Source of the DNA: Gammaproteobacteria bacterium
Lineage (GTDB): Bacteria; Pseudomonadota; Gammaproteobacteria; Poriferisulfidales; Poriferisulfidaceae
Length of the DNA stretch: 20,538 nucleotides
Direction of reading: 5' to 3'
Assembly: GCA_007571105.1 (NCBI GenBank)
Contig: RKRZ01000107.1
Coordinates: forward strand, 1-20,538
Shown here piece after piece: positions 14,217 to 20,538 of this stretch; position 1 is the first letter of the stretch; each line of letters opens with the position of its first letter. The translations under genes and the position numbers were made by a program. A model generated the notes under the pieces. The model was not told where the DNA came from and ran no database searches. It saw only the letters and a program-made list of their open reading frames with translations.

Positions 14217-14291
14217 TAAATTCAAAATGAATACAACCATTTATGTTCACATTTTTATAATCGCCACGGCGCGTGAGCCACGGAGGACTCC
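14217..14291 (+). promoter_or_regulatory. AT-rich internal gap with candidate second promoter and strong ribosome binding site
   Basis: This is the only gap longer than about 20 bases in the transfer module and is clearly more AT-rich than its surroundings. TATAAT at 14256-14261 is a perfect -10; no good -35 lies at 17 bases. GGAGGA at 14282-14287 precedes the next ATG. A 22-codon frame (ATG 14227 to TGA 14293-14295) ends overlapping that ATG and could act as a leader peptide, though its own ribosome binding site is poor. Confidence 0.45.
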
Positions 14292-14564
14292 ATGATATTT
14301 TCGAAAACCTTGCATCTTCTAACTGTGGGGGTCTGCCTGTATCTGGTTGCCCTCTACATGAAGTTCATGTTCTACACCGTGCGTCGGTTGGACTGCTGGA
14401 TGGACAAACCGTTCTTTGACATCGAAGGGCTGACCGATGAAATACGTGCCGCCAGGCGCAATGGCCGAAATGCTAACGCACAGAAGGCATCTTTGGGTCT
14501 AATGGGCAACCCCATGTATCGCTGGCTATGCGATCGCTTGCGCAAGGCGGTGGGATTGCGGTAA
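14292..14564 (+). CDS. unknown small membrane protein of the conjugation module
   Basis: 90 residues, no family recognised. One or one-and-a-half hydrophobic segments lie at about residues 6-28 (TLHLLTVGVCLYLVALYMKF), followed by a single Cys in RRLDCWMDKP and a basic, probably cytoplasmic or periplasmic, tail with RAARRNGRN and a C-terminal LCDRLRKAVGLR helix. A strong ribosome binding site (GGAGGA) supports translation. The stop overlaps the next ATG (TAATG). Its place between the core genes and the TraU-like gene is not one I recognise from PFGI-1-type clusters. Confidence 0.75.
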   Translation: MIFSKTLHLLTVGVCLYLVALYMKFMFYTVRRLDCWMDKPFFDIEGLTDEIRAARRNGRNANAQKASLGLMGNPMYRWLCDRLRKAVGLR

Positions 14565-15598
14565 TGCACAAGGTTCCGGCCGCTGCTTGCGCGGTTCTTT
14601 TGGGCGCGCCCGCACTTATGGCGGAGACCTTTACAACCGCCGAAGTGGTGAAGCGTTCGGTTGCGCCGGAATGCCTGGATTGGAAAATCGTCGGCATCTG
14701 TTTGTGGCTGCATTGCAAACGTGGGCGTTGCCGCGTCAATACCACGCCACGGGTGCATCATTACCTGCCGGATCTGGTATTTCTCTCTTACGATCACACG
14801 GGACAACCGCCCTGGTTGGAATGGCGCGCGACTGCCCATGCGTCAACACTGACGGATTCATGGCTGCAGGGAGGGTCATTTCCGCGACAGGAATCCCAAG
14901 ACACTCATAGCCTGCGTTTCAAGGAAGTGGATGTGGTCGGGCATCCTATCCCCGTGCGCGGTCGAATTGCCGGGGTGGGCTATTTGTGTCGCTCGCAAGC
15001 GAAGCCGCTGTTTCCTTATTTCCTATCCAAGGCCGATGCGCTGCAATGGCGCGGAGGCGGCAAAGAATCTCTGCGCGTGGAGGCATTCACGCCCGGGATG
15101 CGTGAGATCGGTACCTGGCCGCTGAATTCTTGGGGCGCGATCTTCCCGCGAATCGGCTTGGTGGTGCAGCCGGAAGACGCCAAAGCTGCCGCAGTCACAG
15201 TGCAGCGGGCAGCAGACATTGTCACGCAACTGGAGCAAGGACGCGTGTATGTGCCGTTTGCGTACGACGGACATCGGGAAGTTGTGCACGGCGACATCTC
15301 GGCACCGGATCAATCCGCGTGTGAAACCTCGGGAGGCCAGTGGCAGGGGAGATCCTGGAGAGAGGGTCGTTGCCACACTCAACGACAGATGGCCTGGTTG
15401 CCGCCAATCAGTGAGCGAAATGCCCGATGGCAGATGATCAGCCCGACCTCTCAGTCGTCGTGCGAGACCTTTGGCGCGGCATCGAATTGGTCTTCTGGCA
15501 AGACCAGTGCGGATGGTAATTACGCCTGGAATCTGTGGCGGCCTTATGAGTGTTGTGCTCCGGGCAAAGGCAAATTCCTCGGCTACCGAAATTTTTAG
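14564..15598 (+). CDS. ICE protein, TIGR03756 (PFL_4710) family, TraU-like
   Basis: 344 residues with a signal peptide (about 1-20, ending LMA). The TraU hallmark is ECLDWKIVGICLWLHCKRG near residues 36-54, then VHHYLPDLVFLSYD and PPWLEW, with further cysteines through the protein (RGRC, LCRS, SACET, SSCET). The C-terminal YAWNLWRPYECCAPG resembles the TraU tail. TraU-family proteins are periplasmic, disulfide-rich and needed for DNA transfer in F-like systems; this family is the island-type relative. In PFGI-1-like clusters it lies after the conjugation ATPase, here before it. An upstream in-frame start (14528) was rejected because ATG 14564 directly abuts the previous stop. Confidence 0.87.
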   Translation: MHKVPAAACAVLLGAPALMAETFTTAEVVKRSVAPECLDWKIVGICLWLHCKRGRCRVNTTPRVHHYLPDLVFLSYDHTGQPPWLEWRATAHASTLTDSWLQGGSFPRQESQDTHSLRFKEVDVVGHPIPVRGRIAGVGYLCRSQAKPLFPYFLSKADALQWRGGGKESLRVEAFTPGMREIGTWPLNSWGAIFPRIGLVVQPEDAKAAAVTVQRAADIVTQLEQGRVYVPFAYDGHREVVHGDISAPDQSACETSGGQWQGRSWREGRCHTQRQMAWLPPISERNARWQMISPTSQSSCETFGAASNWSSGKTSADGNYAWNLWRPYECCAPGKGKFLGYRNF

Positions 15599-15608
15599 GA
15601 GCGTTGCC

Positions 15609-15899
15609 ATGAGCAAAAAAGAGGAAGGAAAAATCCTGTTCGAGTGCAACGACCTCAATCCGGAGGAGAAATTTGAATTGCTGATGGGCAATGCAGTGAC
15701 CAAGCATTTGTATGCGGTCATGGTGCATCTGGATGTTGCCATCAGCCTGCTGCTCTATGAACAAGAGCAGCATGAGCGCGCACCCGATGATCGATTGTGC
15801 CGGCAGGTGCAGGAGTTGCGGGAGCACCTTGTGTTGGTGCTGGAGGGGGCCACGGATGAGTTACTGCAGAAGCGCGGAAAGTGGAGGGAACCCCTGTAA
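15609..15899 (+). CDS. unknown small soluble protein of the conjugation module
   Basis: 96 residues, no signal peptide, no clear transmembrane helix, and no family recognised. It is charged and helix-rich, with AVMVHLDVAISLLLYEQEQH and LCRQVQELREHLVLVLEGAT likely amphipathic helices that could pair as a hairpin or dimer. An AGGAG sequence lies nine bases before the ATG. The stop overlaps the start of the ATPase (TAATG), so it is probably made with the ATPase and might be a cytoplasmic partner of it; this is inference from coupling only. Confidence 0.72.
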   Translation: MSKKEEGKILFECNDLNPEEKFELLMGNAVTKHLYAVMVHLDVAISLLLYEQEQHERAPDDRLCRQVQELREHLVLVLEGATDELLQKRGKWREPL

Positions 15900-18637
15900 T
15901 GTTTTCGCAGTGGACACAAAGCTTCAAGATTGCGCGCCCGTCGTTGCCCGCAAATCCGGCTCATGCGCCTGTGCTTGAAGCGCGATGCTGGAGTGGTCGC
16001 GACACCCCGCCACTGACGCGCGCAGGATTTTCTCGATTGATTGCGCCGGATTCAGCATCACGGTGTGCAACGCGCAGTTCCGAATCTTTTGCTGAATTGC
16101 TGTTCCCGAAGTGCGCGTTGGAGGGGGACCTGATTTTGATGAAAGATTTGCGTAGCGTCGGGCGGCTGTTTGATTTGGTGCCAGCGCAGACCGAAGGGCG
16201 CACCGAGGCCATGCTGCAGGATTTGCATCAGCGCTTGGTGCCATTGCTGCGCAATGTGTTTCCGCAAAACGAACACGCTCCATGGATTGCGCAGTTCTTC
16301 GTCCGCGACCGGACGCGGCTGGATGAAGCGTTACATTCCATTGAACGCTATGCGATGCGGCAGGATCAAGGGACAACCTACACGCAGCATTGGTTGGCAA
16401 CGGTGCAACGGCACTTTCAAGATGCTTGTGGAGTTGATGGGTTTTTCTTCGACTCCATGAATCAAACGATTTGGAGAGGGCGTTCGCGGCAGATTCGTCT
16501 GTGTGTCTGGCGCATCAGCGCGGCATCGGAATTACTGGATGACCAGTCTTTGAATGATGTGTGCGAACGCTTGTCCCATTCGCTTGCCCAGGTCGGCATT
16601 CATCTGATTCCCCGTTCTGCAGAGACTTTGGCCGGTTGGTTGTCGGATTGGTTTGGGTCGTCGGGGGATAAAGATCTTCCGAAACCTTCTCCCGCGAAAT
16701 CGCCGCTGGCCCTGTTTTCTCATGGCGCAATCGGAGATCTGGCGCATTGGGCGTTGCGTGAAGGAGCTCCGTGGACTTCGGGGCGCACAGGCTGTTGGCA
16801 CTTCCACGGGCGGCCGCATCGATTTCTGACGCTCAATGCATTGCTGCGCGAGCCGGAGGTCGGTCATCTCAGTGCCGAGCGGATGCTCGGGGATCGCAGG
16901 CAAGCGCTCTGGGACCGGATGCCGGAAGATGCGATTTGGATGATGGCCGTGAGTTTTGCGCCACAGGATCAGATTCTGGAACACGTCGAGAAAGTTCGCC
17001 GAAATTCGGTTGGCAATGATCCGCAGGCGATTTCTATTCGGGCGTTGGCAAAGGATGCATTGAGTGAAGTTTCCAATGGCAATTTGATTTTGCCGACGTT
17101 TAGCGGCGTGTTTCTCTCGGCTGCCGATGAGGAGCGGCTGGATGAAAAAGTGTCAGAGGCATCCGCAACTCTGATGGCGCATGGGCTTGAGTTAATTGCG
17201 CCCAAAGATGATCCCTTGGCACAGGATTCATACGTACGTGCTCTGCCGTTCAATTTCGACCCCCGACACGATGCCCAATTTCATGTCCGGTGTTCGCGGC
17301 TGTGGTTTCTGGATCATGTGGTGCGCTGTCTGCCCCTATACGGGCGTTCCACCGGCACGGGACACGCAGGGGTTCTGGCCTGGAATCGGGGCGCGGAGCC
17401 GCTGGTGTTTGATCCTCTGAATTTGAAGGATCGCACCAAAAATGCGCATTTATTCACCTTCGGACCTACCGGATCCGGGAAAACAGCGTTTCTGATCAAT
17501 ACCCTGCTGCATACGGTGGCAGTGCATCGCCCGCGCTTGTATCTGATCACAGCATTGCCGACTTTCGGCTTGTTGGCAAAACATTTTGAATCTTTGGGTT
17601 TGTCGGTGCATCACATCAATGGCGACACCACGGTAATCCCTCCGTTTGCCGAGGCACGCAATTTACAGGAAGGACAAGTTGCGGATGAGAATTTTCAGCG
17701 GGATTTGCTCGGAGAGATGGAAATTCAGGCACGGCTGATGATTACGGGCGGAGATCCCAAAGAAGAGGCGCGCTTAGCGCGCGAGGATCTGAATCTGATC
17801 CGGAAGGCTTTACTGATTCTGGGAGAGAACGCTCAAACGCAGCCGACGCAGTCAGTGCTGACCCGGGATCTTGTTGCGGTTATGTATGCCGGAGCCGAAT
17901 CCGGTCAACTGCAAGGCGATGCGCTCAGTTCGGTGCAATGTCAAAGTTTGGGGCGAATGGCAAACGCCATCGAATTGTTCTGTACCGGCCGGGCCGGGCA
18001 AATCTTCAATCGCCCGGGCGAGACCTGGCCGGAGGTCGACGTGACGGTGGTGGAACTCGGTTCTCTGGCGCATCGGCGCAATGAGGCATGGTTAGCCGTT
18101 GCGATGAGCGGTCTGTTGTCGCGCATCAACGATCAGGTTGAAGCGCAGCAATACGAGGCGCGGCAGACGGTGGTGGTGCTGGATGAAGCCCATCTGTTGC
18201 TGAAGAATCCGTTGGTGTCTCCGTACATCCTGTCGATTTCCGCGATGTGGCGCACATACGGTGCGTGGCTGTGGATTGCCACCCAAAGCTTGCGACAGAT
18301 TCCGGAGTCGGCGTGTGAATTGCTCAATCAGCCGGAGTGGTGGATTTGCATGGCGATGGAGCGTGACGAGGTAGACATGATCGCGCGATTCCGAAAGTTG
18401 AGCGAGGAGCAAAAGGCTATGATCCTGTCGGCCCGCAAGGAGCCGGGCAAGTACACCGAGGGTGTGGTGATGTCCGGCAAGTTGATGACGCCCTTTCGCA
18501 ACGTTCCTCCAGCCTTGGCGCTGGCATTGAGTCAGACCGAAAAGGACGAGAAAGCACATCGGGCTCAATTGATGCGCGATCAGAATTGCTCGGAATTAGA
18601 GGCCGTGTATCAGATCGCGGAAAACATCCGCAAGTAG
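15899..18637 (+). CDS. conjugative transfer ATPase, TIGR03744 (PFL_4706) family, VirB4/TraC-like
   Basis: 912 residues, about the usual size for the family. This is the cytoplasmic or membrane-associated AAA+ ATPase that powers pilus assembly and substrate transfer in island-type T4SS. The Walker A motif GPTGSGKT is at residues 522-529 and the Walker B VVVLDEAH has its acidic pair at Asp762-Glu763. A following WIATQSLRQIPESA segment is the sensor-like motif typical of VirB4/TraC. The N-terminal half is the less conserved VirB4 N-domain. The ATG at 15899 overlaps the previous stop; an upstream alternative at 15881 is less likely. No frameshift or missing motif is seen, so the motor looks intact. 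Confidence 0.95.
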   Translation: MFSQWTQSFKIARPSLPANPAHAPVLEARCWSGRDTPPLTRAGFSRLIAPDSASRCATRSSESFAELLFPKCALEGDLILMKDLRSVGRLFDLVPAQTEGRTEAMLQDLHQRLVPLLRNVFPQNEHAPWIAQFFVRDRTRLDEALHSIERYAMRQDQGTTYTQHWLATVQRHFQDACGVDGFFFDSMNQTIWRGRSRQIRLCVWRISAASELLDDQSLNDVCERLSHSLAQVGIHLIPRSAETLAGWLSDWFGSSGDKDLPKPSPAKSPLALFSHGAIGDLAHWALREGAPWTSGRTGCWHFHGRPHRFLTLNALLREPEVGHLSAERMLGDRRQALWDRMPEDAIWMMAVSFAPQDQILEHVEKVRRNSVGNDPQAISIRALAKDALSEVSNGNLILPTFSGVFLSAADEERLDEKVSEASATLMAHGLELIAPKDDPLAQDSYVRALPFNFDPRHDAQFHVRCSRLWFLDHVVRCLPLYGRSTGTGHAGVLAWNRGAEPLVFDPLNLKDRTKNAHLFTFGPTGSGKTAFLINTLLHTVAVHRPRLYLITALPTFGLLAKHFESLGLSVHHINGDTTVIPPFAEARNLQEGQVADENFQRDLLGEMEIQARLMITGGDPKEEARLAREDLNLIRKALLILGENAQTQPTQSVLTRDLVAVMYAGAESGQLQGDALSSVQCQSLGRMANAIELFCTGRAGQIFNRPGETWPEVDVTVVELGSLAHRRNEAWLAVAMSGLLSRINDQVEAQQYEARQTVVVLDEAHLLLKNPLVSPYILSISAMWRTYGAWLWIATQSLRQIPESACELLNQPEWWICMAMERDEVDMIARFRKLSEEQKAMILSARKEPGKYTEGVVMSGKLMTPFRNVPPALALALSQTEKDEKAHRAQLMRDQNCSELEAVYQIAENIRK

Positions 18638-18654
18638 CGACTGCAGTCGGGCGC

Positions 18655-19977
18655 ATGACCTTACGCATCCTTATGATCCTGGCATTTGTGGCTCCGTCCG
18701 TGCAGGCGGCAGCACCGAGCCTGCCGAGTACGGAAGAGTTGGGTTTGTATTACACCCTAGGGGGAGCAAGTGCAGTGCCGCCTAATCCCGGTCGAACCGT
18801 GCGATTGAAATTGTTGCCGGACATCCAAGTCGGCGCAACTTACAGTTGCGGAAAGTTTGATTTCCGACTGCAGGTTGAGCAGATCCTGAAACGTTTGGAA
18901 GATCAGTTGATGGTGCTGACTTCATTGCCGGAGCAGTTTTTGTTGGCATTGCCGGGCAGTCTGTTTTGTCGGGCGTTTCCAGGGGCTTGTCAGTTGATGC
19001 AGTACTACACCGTGCGTGCCGGAGACGCATATGAGTTGTCTCTCAATTCCTGTCAGGAGATGGAGCGCGTCATGGCGGACCGTGGTCCGGCGAGCCCCTG
19101 GACGCAAATTGCCAAGTCGCTGGAGTGGGGGCGACAGGCGCAAGAGGGCGCCAACGTAATTGAAGCGCAGAAAGCAGCCGAGGAGGCCGCGCGAAATGGG
19201 TTGAGCTGGGTCGGGGGCCAGCGTGCCGGTGGCGTCGGACAGATGTTGATTCGTCCGGTCTATGACAGTGCGCGTGCGGGATGGTGTCTGCTCAATAGAG
19301 AACAGGTGACGTGCAAAGCAACTGATCGGGAGACGCCTTCGTCAACTTTGTTCGAGACCCCGGAAGCAGTTGGAGATTGGCTGGTCGACGTGATCGGGGA
19401 GCAGGCCATCAGTCTGTTGGACGAAACGCCCAGCCCCAGTATTCCCGGACATGGCCTCCTGCCTTTGATTGAGGAAGAACGGGAGCGTATTGAAACCATT
19501 CTGAATCGATTGGTGCGTACCGATCCGCTTGAAATCAAGCCAAAGGAACTGGCCGACATTTCCAGCCAACATCTCATGATGCGTCGTGAAATCATTGACG
19601 GCCTGCAAGCGCATGCCCATGCCGATTGGCGCATCCAACGCCTCGCTTCGGAGTTGGCGGCTGCACGCGTGGTGGAGAAAACTTTCATTGCGCGCGCCGC
19701 ACTACAGGCGGGAAGACAGGAACCGAACGTTGCGGCACTGCAGCCTGCCCAAGAAGTTCTGGGAAGCGCGTTGGACAATCTCAATCAACAGGTGGATTTC
19801 GTACTTCGCGAGGTTCGTGAATCACATTGGCTGGCTTCGCACACGATCCGCACGTTCATGGAATACGAGACATTGAGCGGGGCGCTTCAACCCATCCGCA
19901 TGACTCCGGAGGACGCAACGGAATCCGGTCTGCGTGATGGCGGCTTCCCCCTGCAAAACGACACACAGAACCCCTGA
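18655..19977 (+). CDS. ICE protein, TIGR03755 (PFL_4711) family (TraH-like position)
   Basis: 440 residues with a signal peptide (about 1-18, ending VQA). The family signature is ELGLYYTLGGASAVPP soon after cleavage, then GATYSCGKFDFRLQVEQIL, LPGSLFCRAFPGACQLMQYYTV and CQEMERVMADRG. These match the PFL_4711 pattern (YYxxGGG, SCGxFD, RAxPG). It is predicted periplasmic; in F-like systems the protein between TraU and TraG is TraH, and a similar role in pilus assembly or mating is inferred from position only. The C-terminal 150 residues are helical and charged. It is separated from the ATPase by 17 bases and its stop overlaps the next start (TGATG). Confidence 0.88.
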   Translation: MTLRILMILAFVAPSVQAAAPSLPSTEELGLYYTLGGASAVPPNPGRTVRLKLLPDIQVGATYSCGKFDFRLQVEQILKRLEDQLMVLTSLPEQFLLALPGSLFCRAFPGACQLMQYYTVRAGDAYELSLNSCQEMERVMADRGPASPWTQIAKSLEWGRQAQEGANVIEAQKAAEEAARNGLSWVGGQRAGGVGQMLIRPVYDSARAGWCLLNREQVTCKATDRETPSSTLFETPEAVGDWLVDVIGEQAISLLDETPSPSIPGHGLLPLIEEERERIETILNRLVRTDPLEIKPKELADISSQHLMMRREIIDGLQAHAHADWRIQRLASELAAARVVEKTFIARAALQAGRQEPNVAALQPAQEVLGSALDNLNQQVDFVLREVRESHWLASHTIRTFMEYETLSGALQPIRMTPEDATESGLRDGGFPLQNDTQNP

Positions 19978-20336
19978 TGCTGCGCCGGATGCTTTGGACG
20001 GTGGCAGCGTTTTTGCTTGTTGGCGCAGTGCTGTACTACGTCACCCGGCAGGTTGCCGGCATTCCGGCGTCAGGATGGTTCCAGAGTTATCAGTCACTCA
20101 TGCAGGTGCAGGGATTCTGGCAACGGCATGGTATTTGGCTGCATCCATTGGTGCACGGGATCTCGTATCTGTATTTGATTTGGCGTTGGCCGGACATCAT
20201 TGGCTGGGTCAATTGCAGACGGGAAGCGCGTGAATTTCCGCCGATGTCCCAAGCGGAGCAGCGCAGCATGGCAGTGCACGTGATTGGCGTTATTGCGGTG
20301 TTTGAGGTCTTGCTGTTGTTGCGTCACCTGGCTTGA
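19977..20336 (+). CDS. unknown small membrane protein between TIGR03755 and traG
   Basis: 119 residues. Three hydrophobic stretches are visible: about 7-24 (WTVAAFLLVGAVLYYVT), 54-72 (WLHPLVHGISYLYLIWRW), and 98-115 (VHVIGVIAVFEVLLLLRH), the middle one containing His and Trp. I recognise no family. Small membrane proteins at this position occur in some island-type clusters, so it is probably part of the transfer operon. Start overlaps the previous stop; the following gene begins three bases after its stop. Confidence 0.75.
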   Translation: MLRRMLWTVAAFLLVGAVLYYVTRQVAGIPASGWFQSYQSLMQVQGFWQRHGIWLHPLVHGISYLYLIWRWPDIIGWVNCRREAREFPPMSQAEQRSMAVHVIGVIAVFEVLLLLRHLA

Positions 20337-20339
20337 GCC

Positions 20340-20538
20340 GTGTACGCGACGATTCCAACATTCAGTTATCTCGAGGTCTACCTGACCATGTTTGGGTGGA
20401 GCATGTACGAATTGTTGTTTGAGTTGGCGGACGACTTGAATTTGCTGTTGATCCCGTTCCTCGTCATTATCGTGCGCAACTTCGTCGTCCCGCTGAGTAC
20501 AGAAAATGTCTTCCCGAACAGCGCCGGGTCCTTGAGCC
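20340..20538 (+). CDS. traG: TraG-type conjugal transfer mating-pair stabilisation protein (N-terminus, partial)
   Basis: The gene runs off the right edge; 66 codons are visible from GTG 20340. The N-terminus FSYLEVYLTMFGWSMYELLF and then LLLIPFLVIIVRNFVV match the start of TraG_N proteins (SYLExYLTxxGW, then a second membrane helix). TraG-type inner-membrane proteins act in pilus assembly and mating-pair stabilisation, and TraG normally follows TIGR03755 in island-type clusters. Most of the protein lies outside, so integrity cannot be judged. The GTG is the first start after the previous stop. Confidence 0.8.
   Translation, partial: MYATIPTFSYLEVYLTMFGWSMYELLFELADDLNLLLIPFLVIIVRNFVVPLSTENVFPNSAGSLS

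Noticed and set aside
1..20538. CRISPR arrays, tRNA or rRNA genes, insertion sequences
   Set aside because: No regularly spaced repeats, cloverleaf-forming segments, rRNA-like stretches or transposase motifs were found on reading both strands.

Overview
The window looks like a gammaproteobacterial chromosome of moderately high GC. The evidence is the block argC / DUF6776 gene / anmK / M23 peptidase / tyrS, a neighbourhood familiar from Pseudomonas-like genomes, followed by c4-type cytochromes, an IbaG-like BolA gene and msrA. The species cannot be named from the sequence.

Left part (1-9680), housekeeping and envelope or redox genes. A SIS-domain gene (gmhA/diaA type, cut by the window edge) and a DUF2182 membrane protein run leftward. 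argC and a DUF6776 coiled-coil membrane protein run rightward and meet anmK and a LysM/M23 endopeptidase gene coming the other way. tyrS is divergent from the peptidase. Next come two translationally coupled monoheme cytochromes c, a convergent bolA-type gene, a DUF1326 protein with its own promoter and a strong ribosome binding site, a terminator, msrA, and a small exported protein coupled to msrA.

Junction (9681-10011). This AT-richer 331-base gap holds a 6-bp-arm inverted repeat, a possible 32-codon gene with a very good ribosome binding site, a strong intrinsic terminator with an 11-bp perfect stem, and a good -35 element ahead of the next operon.

Right part (10012-20538, running off the edge), a type IV secretion mating-pair module of the genomic-island/ICE class (MPF_G; PFGI-1, SPI-7 and ICEHin1056-like). 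In order: RAQPRD lipoprotein, TIGR03758, TIGR03745, TIGR03750, TIGR03746, TIGR03749, TIGR03752, TIGR03751 lipoprotein, an unknown 90-aa membrane protein, TIGR03756 (TraU-like), an unknown 96-aa soluble protein, the TIGR03744 conjugation ATPase, TIGR03755 (TraH-like position), an unknown 119-aa membrane protein, and the start of TraG. By position these would supply pilin-like subunits, the inner-membrane and envelope-spanning core (VirB3/8/9/10/7 equivalents), the assembly ATPase, and pilus-tip or mating-stabilisation proteins. Most genes overlap by a few bases, so this is one or two operons. The only real internal gap (14217-14291) is AT-rich and may carry a second promoter.

Most notable: the module starts right after ordinary chromosomal genes, with no integrase, relaxase, coupling protein or obvious attachment site in view. 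The TraU-like gene lies before the ATPase rather than after it, and is flanked by two small genes I do not recognise. No CRISPR array, tRNA, rRNA, insertion sequence or replication origin was seen.
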